This document shows positions 7,824 to 15,763 of a DNA stretch of 34,841 nt, piece after piece. The DNA comes from Rhizobium sp. L43 (lineage in GTDB: Bacteria > Pseudomonadota > Alphaproteobacteria > Rhizobiales > Rhizobiaceae): contig NZ_NWSQ01000027.1 of NCBI RefSeq assembly GCF_002531725.1, positions 1 to 34,841 on the forward strand. The letters run 5' to 3'. Positions within the stretch are counted from its first letter, which is position 1; the number at the start of each line of letters is the position of its first letter. Below the pieces are notes generated by a model. It worked only from the letters and a program-made list of their open reading frames with translations, was not told where the DNA came from and did no database searches. The translations under genes and the position numbers were made by a program.

Positions 7824-8976
7824 GCACCTCCAGCCAACCGCATTGATGGCCGTTTCAATCGTCGCCGGGACGGTGGGATGGAGTGGACATGTCCTCCTTC
7901 TCCCGGTCGCGCTCGCGTTTCCGGTTCTCTGGGCGCTTGCGCGAACGAGGCTGACGGCCGCGTTTGTCTCGGCCGGCTATTTTCTCGCTGCGTCACGCGG
8001 TCTGCCGCAGGGCGTAGCCACCTTCTATTCGTCTGACCTCTGGCCTGGATTATTGCTCTGGCTCTGTGCGTCCACCGGCTTCGTCATCGTGTACACCGTC
8101 CTCTGGACGAAGGAGACGGGTGCTCGTCCGTGTCACTATTTCCTGGCAGCGGCTCTGATGGCCATTCCGCCATTCGGCATCACCGGCTGGGCTCATCCGA
8201 TCACGGCCGCGGGCGTGCTGTTTCCAGGATGGGGATGGTGGGGGCTGGTTGCCGTGACAGCCGGCCTCATGGGCCTCGTAACCCGCATGTGGCGAGCTGT
8301 CGCGATCGTCCTGGCAGGCTTTTGGATCGGGTCCGCCGCAACCTGGGACGAATCGACGCTACCCCAAGGTTGGCAGGGGGTCGATCTCGAAATGGGAGCG
8401 TCGTTGGGGCGCGACACTAGCTTGCAGCGTTACCGTGATCTGATTGCCACGGTCACGGATCGGGCATCGGGCGGCGCCCGCTCGATTGTTCTTCCCGAAA
8501 GCGCTCTTGGCTTCTGGACGCCGACCGTCGAGCGGCTATGGGTGCGAGCTTTGCAGGCAACTGACGCCACCGTTATCGCCGGCGCCGCTGTCGTAGATGC
8601 AGGCGGATACGACAATGTTCTGATCGCCATCTCCAGCGACGGGGCTCGCCTCCTTTATCGCGAGCGCATGCCGGTGCCAGGTTCGATGTGGCAGCCTTGG
8701 CGGCCCCTCCTCGGTCAGAGCGGCGGAGCGCGAGCGCATTTCTTCGCGAACCCGGTCGCGACAATTGCCTACAGGCGGGCCGCACCCCTGATCTGCTACG
8801 AGCAACTGATCGTCTGGCCCCTTCTCCAATCCATGCTCCACGATCCGGACGTCGTCATTGCCGTCGGCAACGGTTGGTGGACCAAGGGGACGTCCATCGT
8901 GGCTATCCAGCGCGCCAGCACAAACGCTTGGGCGCGTCTGTTCGACAAACCCGTCGTTTTCTCCTTCAACACCTGA
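7813..8976 (+). CDS. traB: conjugal transfer protein TraB (nitrilase/Lnt-like)
   Basis: 387 residues from ATG 7813, overlapping the end of traF; the open frame extends to 7744 but that part lies inside traF. The N-terminal half has several hydrophobic segments (about 5-170). The C-terminal half resembles the CN-hydrolase domain of apolipoprotein N-acyltransferase, with E229 in VLPESALGFW and C328 in LICYEQLIVWP. Where the nitrilase lysine is usually found the sequence reads YRERMPVPGSMWQPW, with arginine and no lysine. In Ti plasmids TraB raises transfer efficiency but its reaction is unknown. It is followed by traH after 16 bases. Confidence 0.88.
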   Translation: MRREHLQPTALMAVSIVAGTVGWSGHVLLLPVALAFPVLWALARTRLTAAFVSAGYFLAASRGLPQGVATFYSSDLWPGLLLWLCASTGFVIVYTVLWTKETGARPCHYFLAAALMAIPPFGITGWAHPITAAGVLFPGWGWWGLVAVTAGLMGLVTRMWRAVAIVLAGFWIGSAATWDESTLPQGWQGVDLEMGASLGRDTSLQRYRDLIATVTDRASGGARSIVLPESALGFWTPTVERLWVRALQATDATVIAGAAVVDAGGYDNVLIAISSDGARLLYRERMPVPGSMWQPWRPLLGQSGGARAHFFANPVATIAYRRAAPLICYEQLIVWPLLQSMLHDPDVVIAVGNGWWTKGTSIVAIQRASTNAWARLFDKPVVFSFNT

Positions 8977-8992
8977 ATGCCATGGAGACCTG

Positions 8993-9589
8993 ATGCTCGA
9001 CGCCGCTCTCATCCAACAATGCGCCGACCCCTCTTTGAAGCCCGCAATCGTCGAGCAGTTCGTGACCGCGGCGGGCGCAAATGGTCCGCTCGCCGTCACC
9101 GTCAAATCAGGTGGCCGATTGATCCTCGTTCCGAAGGCGACAACGCAGGATGAGGCGATGGCGATCGTCCGGCAGTATGTCGGCCAGGCGGTGGTGCGTG
9201 TCGGCCTGACGCAGTTTCCGGCTGGCGTCGGTGTGAAGGACGCGGCTGATCTGAAGCCCGATCTCGTCGATCCTTGCGAAAACCTCCGCAAGGGAACGGC
9301 TATGTTTGCCAAGGTCTTGCGGATTGTCGCCAAGTGGTACGGCAATCCGAAGAACGACGATGTCTTCCCGCAGATCTTCGACGATGCGGTCTATGCCTGG
9401 AAGACCGGAGAGTTCGAGGGGGTGAGCGTTTTTCAGGCGGAAGATCCTGGGAAAAGCGTCACGATCGACAACGTGTTGCCTGCACACCAGGACAAGGCCA
9501 CCGTCGACCTGCCGCCTGCGGATACAGATGCCGAAAGCGTCGGATCAGCGGAGATGCGGATTGACCTGTCGAGGATTGGGGGCAAATGA
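8993..9589 (+). CDS. traH: conjugal transfer protein TraH
   Basis: 198 residues from ATG 8993 (MLDAALIQQCADPSLK), with GGAGA six bases upstream; a longer frame back to 8858 lies within traB. It is the last gene of traAFBH, the standard Ti-plasmid order. No signal peptide or membrane segment is apparent. The protein has a folded-looking N-terminal two thirds and an acidic, Asp/Ala-rich tail. The biochemical role of Ti-type TraH is not known and it is not the F-plasmid TraH. The call rests on sequence resemblance and position. Confidence 0.88.
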   Translation: MLDAALIQQCADPSLKPAIVEQFVTAAGANGPLAVTVKSGGRLILVPKATTQDEAMAIVRQYVGQAVVRVGLTQFPAGVGVKDAADLKPDLVDPCENLRKGTAMFAKVLRIVAKWYGNPKNDDVFPQIFDDAVYAWKTGEFEGVSVFQAEDPGKSVTIDNVLPAHQDKATVDLPPADTDAESVGSAEMRIDLSRIGGK

Positions 9590-9605
9590 TGCCAAATGAA
9601 GGCCG

Positions 9606-9984
9606 CTAAGCCTCCGGAAGCGAATAGCGCGTGAGAACAGCGTCCTCGCCATCGAGGGTCACTTCGATGACTTCGTTGACCATAGCCTGCTCTCCCGCCA
9701 AATCCTGCAGTATGAGGGGCAAACAATTCTCGTTGCTGCGCGGGAAGCACCTGCGGGACAATGATCACCAGGCCCGCATGCAATTCCTCTTTCGCGTACA
9801 GCTTCCGGAAGTCGCGGGCGTTGTTCGTCACGAACGTGAAATCCTCCTCGATGATCCGAGGCATCAGATCCCAGTCGGTTTCGCCGCTCAGTCCCAGCCA
9901 GTTCACATGAAAACAATCGTGGCCATGCGCTTGCGCTACGGCCACAAGCGATGTGTGGAGGCATTCATCGATAAGGAACTTCAC
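9606..9984 (-). pseudogene. DUF5615 PIN-like protein (toxin-type), frameshifted
   Basis: The minus strand from ATG 9984 reads MKFLIDECLHTSLVAVAQ..., with ETDWD and FVTNNARDFRKLY, the acidic pattern of the PIN-like DUF5615 family. After ELFA (near 9717) the open frame departs into unrelated sequence and runs on into traH to 9433. Dropping one C from the CCCC run at 9716-9719 restores LILQDLAGEQAM...EVTLDGEDAVLTRYSLPEA, ending at a TAG at 9608-9606. The restored protein is about 125 residues, the normal family size. So a +1 change, or a sequencing error, has broken the gene after about 88 residues; the acidic residues seen lie before the break. It overlaps the upstream DUF433 gene by 4 bases (ATGA), the layout of a toxin-antitoxin pair. 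Confidence 0.8.
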
Positions 9985-10613
9985 GAGGTCGAGCCGGAGG
10001 GTTTGGGAGCGCTGTCGTTTCGAAATCGCAGACGCTTCACGGATTTCACCGTCAGGCCCTGTTCCGAAAGCTTCCGCGGCCGGCCCCTGCCGGGATGGGC
10101 CGCAGCCCAGATCTCGGCAAGGTCCACCATACGCTCGGTGACCGCAGGATAACCCTCGACGATTTCCGCGGTACTTGCGCCCTGGGTCTTCATCGCGGCA
10201 ATCGTTCGCACGGGAACACGGGTTCGCTTGAACACCGGCTCGCCGCCCACGACCCCTTTCACGCTTTCAATCATTCGTTCGGCCTCTCGAAGCGCCTCGG
10301 CCCGCGCGGCCAATTGTTCTCGTGCCCGCGCAACGTCGATAATGAGATAGTCGTCTGCCCTAACAGTTTCGGCATGCGGGTTCTGGTCGATCGTATCGAA
10401 TAAGCGCTTGCGGCGCTCGGCAGACAAGATCGATCCGACGCCGTACCAGAGCTTCAACCGAAGCAGATCCTCATCGGTGAGCGCTCGACCCCGGCTGCCA
10501 ATGAGATGCGTCGCGATGATCCGCTTGTCGATCGCATTGTGCACTGACTTCACAGCGATCTCGCTGACAGCCGCGGCCTCGGCGGGCGTGTAGGCGTGTG
10601 AGGTGTCGGTCAT
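9981..10613 (-). CDS. DUF433 domain protein, probable antitoxin/regulator
   Basis: 210 residues from ATG 10613 (MTDTSHAYTPAEAAAVSE); AAGGAG lies 7 bases upstream, which chooses it over ATG 10619 and a GTG at 10718. Residues about 8-70 look like a DNA-binding helix-turn-helix (EIAVKSVHNAIDK..., GRALTDEDLLRLKLWY). Residues about 130-195 are a DUF433 domain: VVGGEPVFKRTRVPVRTI, then GASTAEIVEGYPAVTERMV. The DUF433-DUF5615 pairing is a recognised predicted toxin-antitoxin arrangement, with DUF433 as antitoxin. The ATGA overlap with the DUF5615 gene suggests coupled translation. A perfect dyad covers its ribosome-binding site, so autoregulation is possible. Confidence 0.8.
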   Translation of the reverse strand: MTDTSHAYTPAEAAAVSEIAVKSVHNAIDKRIIATHLIGSRGRALTDEDLLRLKLWYGVGSILSAERRKRLFDTIDQNPHAETVRADDYLIIDVARAREQLAARAEALREAERMIESVKGVVGGEPVFKRTRVPVRTIAAMKTQGASTAEIVEGYPAVTERMVDLAEIWAAAHPGRGRPRKLSEQGLTVKSVKRLRFRNDSAPKPSGSTS

Positions 10614-10617
10614 AATC

Positions 10618-10635
10618 ATTCTCCTTGTGGAGAAT
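10618..10635. repeat. inverted repeat over the DUF433 ribosome-binding site
   Basis: ATTCTCC (10618-10624) and GGAGAAT (10629-10635) are perfect 7-base arms with a 4-base loop, followed by ATATATAAT. The arm contains the AAGGAG of the DUF433 gene. It could act as an operator for the HTH protein or as an RNA hairpin hiding the ribosome-binding site. Neither is shown. Confidence 0.5.
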
Positions 10636-10714
10636 ATATAATGCAGCTGACATCGCCCGTAAAGATTGACGGAGCTTCTCGATACCAGGGACCCGTCAGA
10701 CCAGTAAGGAGGGG

Positions 10715-10936
10715 TCACTTCTTCTCCGGCGGCCGCTTCAGCAGATCAGATGCTTCTACTTCCAAAATCGCTGCTAAGCGGTCCACCACATCGATGCTCG
10801 CATTGTAGACGCTGCGCTCGAGGGAGCTGATGTAAGTGCGATCGATATCTGCTCGAAAAGCAAGCTCTTCTTGCGATAGGCCTTTGGCCAGCCGCGCGGC
10901 TTTCAGATTTCGTGCAAATACCTCTCGAATCTCCAT
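10715..10936 (-). CDS. XRE-family helix-turn-helix regulator
   Basis: 73 residues, beginning MEIREVFARNLKAARLAKGL and containing SQEELAFRADIDRTYISSLER, a clear lambda-Cro/C1-type HTH. The size and sequence resemble controller (C) proteins of restriction-modification systems, but no such system is nearby. No Shine-Dalgarno sequence is visible before ATG 10936, so a leaderless transcript is possible, as is common for C proteins. A 35-base palindrome lies 19 bases upstream. It reads in the same direction as the DUF433/DUF5615 pair about 100 bases further on and may control it, or only itself. Confidence 0.85.
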   Translation of the reverse strand: MEIREVFARNLKAARLAKGLSQEELAFRADIDRTYISSLERSVYNASIDVVDRLAAILEVEASDLLKRPPEKK

Positions 10937-10954
10937 GATCGAGAGAGCATCGGC

Positions 10955-10989
10955 TTGTAGAGTATTTCACCACGGAGTATTCTCTACAA
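10955..10989. promoter_or_regulatory. palindromic operator candidate upstream of the XRE gene
   Basis: TTGTAGAG (10955-10962) and CTCTACAA (10982-10989) are perfect 8-base arms. Within them AGTATT occurs twice in direct orientation (10961-10966 and 10976-10981). Paired half-sites immediately before a small XRE gene are typical of autoregulated C-protein or repressor operators. Binding by the adjacent protein is inferred. Confidence 0.55.
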
Positions 10990-11164
10990 AGACATTCCGT
11001 TGACGAATCAAGATGATGCAGCAGCGTCAGAAAGTTAGTTTCGCGCGAGTGCTGAGCCGCTCAAAATACGAACTCCCTCCCATCCTGTGACGATCTGGTA
11101 TTTAATCGCGAGCGTATGCGGCCTCGGGTCTTGACGTCACAGTATGCAATTTGAGGAGACGGGG

Positions 11165-11485
11165 ATGAAGGACGCCAGCTCATCCGGCGCAGACGACAAA
11201 AATGGAAGACAACTTCGTTACAGTTCAGCGCGAAAATCGGATTTGGAGACGCTGGCTGTTTCGGCGATCCGCGAACACCGTCGGCTCCTCGCAGCCGATC
11301 AAGCCGTATATGACGAGTGGGTTCTCGCCAGTGACGACCCGTCGATCTCCGGTTCGGTGCTTCAAGCCCTTCAAAACGAACACATCGCGCGCCAGAAGAA
11401 GTCCGAGAACCAGCAAGAGGAACTCTCGAAAATCCTGGACGCGCTCGGCTACGTTCCGGACGTGCCACTTGAGAGTGACGGATAA
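11165..11485 (+). CDS. traM: TraR antiactivator TraM
   Basis: 106 residues from ATG 11165, which has GGAG seven bases upstream; an earlier in-frame ATG at 11144 has no ribosome-binding site. The core SDLETLAVSAIREHRRLL aligns with the Ti TraM segment LETITIDAIRTHRRLV as I remember it, and the C-terminal part ends ILDALGYVPDVP, like ILGFIPKV in Ti TraM. TraM binds TraR directly and blocks DNA binding until enough AHL-bound TraR accumulates. The protein is helical without membrane segments. It converges on traR with 3 bases between the stop codons, so the two transcripts overlap at their 3' ends. Confidence 0.82.
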   Translation: MKDASSSGADDKNGRQLRYSSARKSDLETLAVSAIREHRRLLAADQAVYDEWVLASDDPSISGSVLQALQNEHIARQKKSENQQEELSKILDALGYVPDVPLESDG

Positions 11486-11488
11486 ACG

Positions 11489-12199
11489 TCAGACCAAGCC
11501 GCGATCCTTGGCAATTGCGACGAGCTGCGGCACGGACTGGGCGTCAAACTTTTCACGCGCCTTGTCGAGATAGTGTTGCACGGTTCTAGCATTGATGCCG
11601 GTGAGCACCGCCGTCTCGGGTGCGGTCTTTCCCTTCGTCGCCCACATAAGGCACATCACTTCACGCGGTGACAGCGTTTGCTTTGGGGCGAGGCGCATCT
11701 TCGCAGCGATGAACCTCAATTGGTAGTGAATGACCATCAAAGCCTGCAAAGCTGGAAGTGTTTGCTGCAATTCATGGAAATCTGTTCGTGCCTCCGATGT
11801 TGCAAACGTCAGCATCATGTGTGAACCGAAACTGCCGTTCAGCCCGATTGTGACGCCGCGACGGATCCCGTGATCGAACGCCTGATCTCGGAACTTTCGA
11901 AGTTGGGACATGCCTCGAGCCGGCCAATCATCTGCGGTCCAGACAAAGGCCTCGCGTCGGCGCCTGGCTTCAGTTACGACTGGATCGATGCGTGAATAAT
12001 GATTGGCTAAATATGTTTCTTGCCATTCTTTTGGATAGTTGTTGAAGGTGCGAATTTCGGTGCCTGACGCGTCGACATAAGCATATCGCTCAAGCCCGAA
12101 TGCATTGCCGTAGTTACGCAACGCTGTTTTGATCGCTACCTCATCTTGCGACGCCTCTATCGTATCGATCAAATTCCTCAACGCGTCGTTCAATCCCAC
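11489..12199 (-). CDS. traR: LuxR-type quorum-sensing activator TraR
   Basis: 236 residues, the Ti TraR length. The AHL-binding domain keeps the residues that hold the ligand in TraR: Y55 and W59 (NNYPKEWQ), D72-P73 (IDPVV), W87 (FVWTADDW). The C-terminal LuxR HTH starts near 173 with LSPREVMCLMWATKGKT and includes the recognition region INARTVQHYLDKAREKF. It activates tra and trb genes with the TraI-made signal. The start is GTG 12199 with a GAGGGAG very close upstream; TTG 12193 has better spacing and is the alternative. It is downstream of the bisR-like gene on the same strand with a 73-base gap, and convergent with traM. Confidence 0.88.
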   Translation of the reverse strand: MGLNDALRNLIDTIEASQDEVAIKTALRNYGNAFGLERYAYVDASGTEIRTFNNYPKEWQETYLANHYSRIDPVVTEARRRREAFVWTADDWPARGMSQLRKFRDQAFDHGIRRGVTIGLNGSFGSHMMLTFATSEARTDFHELQQTLPALQALMVIHYQLRFIAAKMRLAPKQTLSPREVMCLMWATKGKTAPETAVLTGINARTVQHYLDKAREKFDAQSVPQLVAIAKDRGLV

Positions 12200-12272
12200 T
12201 CTCCCTCTGTTCGTCGGGCTGTCCGAACATGCAGCGGGAATGCGCGGAGATAAATCCCCCGGACTGATACCC

Positions 12273-13013
12273 CTAGGTTGGGGTACCCAGATGAGGAGTG
12301 ATGAGGTTCAGGTGTACTGCATGGGCTATGGCGGCCGACAATGTGGGGCAACCCAGCTTATAGCGTGCCGATTTCAGGTAGCCGCGCGTCGTATGCTCGG
12401 ATAATCCCAGAATCTTGCCAATGTCCTTGCTATCTTTACCGCGCGAGGCCCAATGAAGGCACTCGATTTCCCGTGATCCTAGCGCAGGCACGGGATCATT
12501 CTCTCCGTGGAGTTCGAACACTGCTTTGCGGTGCAGAAGGAATCCGAGCTCAAGCCACTCCGGTAAAAATTGGCGCTCGATGAACGCCCACTCATCATCG
12601 CTCTTCTGGGAGTTGATCGAAAGGAGCGAACGACGCGATTTGTCAACAATCGGGATAGAGACCCCGTTGCTCCCGATTCCGTGCAGCTCGGCATCGACCA
12701 TGAACTCCTGCGCGGTCTCGGCAATATCAATCTCGCGCCAATCGAAAGGCAGCTGTCGAGAAAAACCCTCTCGAATGATTGGATCGACGTTTATGTAGTC
12801 GTTAAGCAGATAGCGCGAAACCCAGCTATCGGGATAGGTGGTTCGTACAAATGGCGCGTCAACGCTATCGACGATTGTCCTCGCAAGATGGAATGTGACG
12901 AAATCAATGGGATAGTGCGATTGGAATTCATCCAAAGCGGACGCCACTGTCGCCGCATTTTTCATCGCGCTGAAAGCGTTGGGATAGGTTGGCGAATGCT
13001 CGTTTTCCTGCAT
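12273..13013 (-). CDS. bisR: second LuxR-type AHL regulator, BisR-like
   Basis: 246 residues from ATG 13013, preceded by ACGGAAAG; earlier in-frame starts at 13034 and 13178 lack ribosome-binding sites. The AHL-domain signature residues are kept: Y60, W64, D77-P78 (VDPII), W92 (FDWREID). The C-terminal LuxR HTH begins LGSREIECLHWASRGKDSK. In R. leguminosarum pRL1JI bisR lies in this same position, between the trb operon and traR, and BisR with a CinI-type long-chain AHL turns on traR. The gene name rests on position plus family, so another LuxR role is possible. Its own AHL synthase is not in the window. A TACCCC / GGGGTA hairpin (12268-12285) spans its stop codon. Confidence 0.7.
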   Translation of the reverse strand: MQENEHSPTYPNAFSAMKNAATVASALDEFQSHYPIDFVTFHLARTIVDSVDAPFVRTTYPDSWVSRYLLNDYINVDPIIREGFSRQLPFDWREIDIAETAQEFMVDAELHGIGSNGVSIPIVDKSRRSLLSINSQKSDDEWAFIERQFLPEWLELGFLLHRKAVFELHGENDPVPALGSREIECLHWASRGKDSKDIGKILGLSEHTTRGYLKSARYKLGCPTLSAAIAHAVHLNLITPHLGTPT

Positions 13014-13183
13014 GCTTCTTTCCGTAACAGTCATTATCGTTTGCGGGTTAGTGACCCCAGAATCGCCGAGCCAGTCGCTAAATGCAACCCCTAAGGGCGG
13101 AAAAAGCCCATATACTGTGGAAGCCGCTATCGTCGCGAGTATTTTTGGAGCATGTGCAGTGATAAGAGAATTCATCACAGTTG

Positions 13184-14479
13184 CTACCGTCGATAAGCTT
13201 GCGGAAAAATAATATCCTGATCGACGAGCACGTTGAATTTGTAGCCCGGGCGGATTTGGATCGTCGGCTGGACATTGAGGTTCTTCGAGATCGTCTGCTC
13301 CGCGACGCGCCCGAAGCTTTCCGCGAAATTCCGCCTAGCCGCATCGGACGCCGTGTCCTGCGTCGCAATCGTCGAACTCTCCGGCATCGACATGTCGATC
13401 CCAGTTCCGATCAACGCGACGAGTGCTGCCGAGCTCCAGGTGCGCCAGAGATGCCGATCGACCTTGTCCTTGAAGCCGCCATATCCCTCGGCGTCCGTGC
13501 CGGCCATGCCGCCGATCTGCAGGGTCGATCCATTAGGAAAGATCAGGTCGGTCCAGACCACGAGGACACGCTCCTGGCCGAACGAGACTTTGGAATCGTA
13601 ACGGCCAAAGAGCTTGGCACCCTGCGGGATCAGGAGCCGATAGCCGGTGGCGCTGTCATAGACGTTCTGGCTGACCTGCGCGCTGATGCGCCCCGGCAGG
13701 TCGGAGTTGAGGCCGGTGATCAAGGTGGCGGGAATGACTGAGCCACGCTTCAGCTCATACGGCGACATCTGCGGCACGACCTGGTTCGGCAGGTAGCCGA
13801 GATCCTTGATGTCCTGATTGAAAAAGTCCTCCTTCGACGTCTGCCCGTTCTGATCGACGTTCTGTCCCATCAGGCCGGATTTCATGGCGGCGGCATAAAG
13901 GTCTGACGCGCTGTTTGCTGCGATATTTGTCGGCTGACGGCCGGTGTCGTTGGTGGAGTTTGCGGCCTTCTCGACGTCGGAGATGTCTACCTGCAACGGC
14001 GATTCGAGCGCCGTCGCGCGAGCCTGGAGACGTGCCATCCGTTGGCGCTGGGCCTCGCGCATATATTGTTCATCCTCCTCCCGTTTCAGGCGAGCCTTCC
14101 ACTCTTCCTCTGACTCGAGCCTTTGGCGACGGTCTTGTCTCTCCTCAGGTCGGCGCTCGACGACCGGTTCCTGCGTCTCCTTTTTTTCCACCACGACGGG
14201 TGTCGGCTGAAACACCTCCTGCTTTTCTGGTTCACCGATAATGCCATCCGTGACACCCCGCTTGAGTTGGTCCCCGAAAGTCGTCGCCGGTGTGTTGGAA
14301 GCACCCTCGATGTCGCCACGATTGAAGGAGAGCCCCCGCAGCGATAGACCAATCACGACGACGCCGATGAATAGCACGATGACGATGATGGCGACGATGA
14401 TCGGCAGGCGGTTGAGCCGGCGCATGCCATTCTGATCGTCGGCTTGGCTGGGCGTGCCAAGCTGGAGCGACTGGACCAT
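13184..14479 (-). CDS. trbI: conjugal transfer protein TrbI (VirB10 family)
   Basis: 431 residues from ATG 14479 (MVQSLQLGTPSQ); an upstream in-frame TTG at 14494 overlaps trbH but is less likely. One transmembrane segment near residues 25-48, then a periplasmic Glu/Arg/Gln-rich linker (about 95-150). A VirB10/TrbI C-terminal domain begins near 240, with LKRGSVIPATLITGLNSDLPG and LLIPQGAKLFGRYD. It spans the envelope and transmits energy to the outer-membrane TrbG/TrbH complex. It is the last gene of the traI-trb operon; about 170 bases follow before the bisR-like gene. Confidence 0.95.
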   Translation of the reverse strand: MVQSLQLGTPSQADDQNGMRRLNRLPIIVAIIVIVLFIGVVVIGLSLRGLSFNRGDIEGASNTPATTFGDQLKRGVTDGIIGEPEKQEVFQPTPVVVEKKETQEPVVERRPEERQDRRQRLESEEEWKARLKREEDEQYMREAQRQRMARLQARATALESPLQVDISDVEKAANSTNDTGRQPTNIAANSASDLYAAAMKSGLMGQNVDQNGQTSKEDFFNQDIKDLGYLPNQVVPQMSPYELKRGSVIPATLITGLNSDLPGRISAQVSQNVYDSATGYRLLIPQGAKLFGRYDSKVSFGQERVLVVWTDLIFPNGSTLQIGGMAGTDAEGYGGFKDKVDRHLWRTWSSAALVALIGTGIDMSMPESSTIATQDTASDAARRNFAESFGRVAEQTISKNLNVQPTIQIRPGYKFNVLVDQDIIFPQAYRR

Positions 14480-14490
14480 GTTTGTCTCCG

Positions 14491-14931
14491 TCAATTGCGC
14501 TGCATGATCGAAAGCGGACTGGCCGGCGTGGCGCCGGCCTCTGTCGGCGTATAGGCGCGGCCAAGAGCGATGGAAGGCGTCGAGAGCCGCACCAGCACCT
14601 GCCCGTCGAAGCCCTCGATTGCATAATCAAGTTCGACCGGCTTGACGTCTTTGGCCGTTTTGCCGTCGGTGGCGACTGTATAGCCCCACCCTTTCAGGGC
14701 CGCCTCAAGGGCGGTCGCGAATTCAGACGTATCCTTTTCCATTTTGATCGTGTTCGTAGCACCGGCCGGGCCGATCTGTTCAGCCAGGCGACTTGCCATG
14801 TCGCCGGCGATGGCGCTTGCAGCCGGTCCGGTGACGGCCACAGGCGTGGAACTGGTGGTCAGTGCGTCGCCCGCCGTTTGGCAGCCGGAGAGCAGCGCGA
14901 CCGCGATGAAAAACGCGAGAAGCCTCCGCAT
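14491..14931 (-). CDS. trbH: conjugal transfer lipoprotein TrbH
   Basis: 146 residues. The N-terminus, MRRLLAFFIAVALLSGC, has a lipoprotein signal with lipobox LLSGC and the acylated Cys at 17. By analogy with VirB7 it helps anchor the outer-membrane pore, although it is larger than VirB7. The mature part has no transmembrane segment. It starts 2 bases after the trbG stop and ends 11 bases before trbI. The start is ATG 14931; longer open frames reach into trbG and are shadows. Confidence 0.88.
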   Translation of the reverse strand: MRRLLAFFIAVALLSGCQTAGDALTTSSTPVAVTGPAASAIAGDMASRLAEQIGPAGATNTIKMEKDTSEFATALEAALKGWGYTVATDGKTAKDVKPVELDYAIEGFDGQVLVRLSTPSIALGRAYTPTEAGATPASPLSIMQRN

Positions 14932-14933
14932 GG

Positions 14934-15746
14934 TCAGCCTCCCCTCCGGATCCTGATCTTCTGTTGCCGCCAACCGACGCCGGAAACGAGGATCGCCTTG
15001 TCGATCGCATAGTCGACGGTCATCACGTCGTTCTTCATCCGATAATTGACGATGCGATTTTGACCGCCGGAGACGACGAAGAGCACCGGCGCGTCCTCGC
15101 CGGAGATCGATTTCGGGAACTGGATGTAGGTCTTCACCCCGTCCGAATAGACCCGTTTCGGTTTCCAAGAAGCACTGCCGCTGATCGAATAGGAAAAATT
15201 CAGCTTGTCCGGCGCGGCGCCCGGAATGCCACCGGTTTCGAGACGGGCGTTGATGTCGGCGAGCTTGGTCGACACGTCTTCCGGATATTCGAACCCAACG
15301 CGCGCCATGTACTGGCTGGGGTGGGACTTGAGCTGGATATGATAGGTGCGCCGCGATGTCGTCACGACCATCGAGGTAACGAGCCCAGGTTCGGAGGGTT
15401 TGACGATCAGGTGGATGGCCTGCCCGCCTGTCGCTCCCGACGTCGCAGGCTCTACCTTCCAGCGCACGGTGTCGCCGACGAGGACGTCGCGGACGATCTC
15501 GCCACCCTGAAGTTCGATGTCGCAGACCTGCAGCGGCGAGCAGACGACGGACGGCTGGGTCTCGCCGAACAGAAAGATCACCTTGCCGTCCGGACCTGTC
15601 GTAACCAGTCCCGGCGTGCCACGCCACTTTCTGGAAAGATTTGTTCCCCTGACCTCATTCGTCGTCATGCTTTGCGCCTGCGCGCCCGCCGCAAGCAAGA
15701 GTCCGGCCATGCAGCCGGCGGCTGCGATCAATCCCGTTTTTTTCAT
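14934..15746 (-). CDS. trbG: conjugal transfer protein TrbG (VirB9 family)
   Basis: 270 residues with a cleavable signal peptide (about 1-24, ending AGAQA) and the VirB9/TrbG/CagX fold. The N-terminal domain includes GKVIFLFGETQPSVVCSPLQ, then a middle domain with AIHLIVKPSEPGLVTS. The C-terminal domain has KPKRVYSDGVKTYIQFP followed by VNYRMKNDVMTVDYAIDKA, the usual family signature. It forms the outer-membrane-associated core with TrbH and TrbI. Start ATG 15746; 17 bases separate it from trbF. Confidence 0.94.
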   Translation of the reverse strand: MKKTGLIAAAGCMAGLLLAAGAQAQSMTTNEVRGTNLSRKWRGTPGLVTTGPDGKVIFLFGETQPSVVCSPLQVCDIELQGGEIVRDVLVGDTVRWKVEPATSGATGGQAIHLIVKPSEPGLVTSMVVTTSRRTYHIQLKSHPSQYMARVGFEYPEDVSTKLADINARLETGGIPGAAPDKLNFSYSISGSASWKPKRVYSDGVKTYIQFPKSISGEDAPVLFVVSGGQNRIVNYRMKNDVMTVDYAIDKAILVSGVGWRQQKIRIRRGG

Positions 15747-15763
15747 TGAAAGAATCCCTGCCC

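Noticed and set aside
9433..9605. Extension of the DUF5615 open frame into traH
   Set aside because: The residues after ELFA are not family-like and overlap a real gene on the other strand; they follow from the frameshift.
11476..11491. TGACG/CGTCA dyad between traM and traR as a bidirectional terminator
   Set aside because: Arms are only 5 bases and there is no U-tract on either side.
13150..13180. ATGTGCAG next to trbI/bisR as a tra box
   Set aside because: Only a half-site with no partner arm; likely chance.
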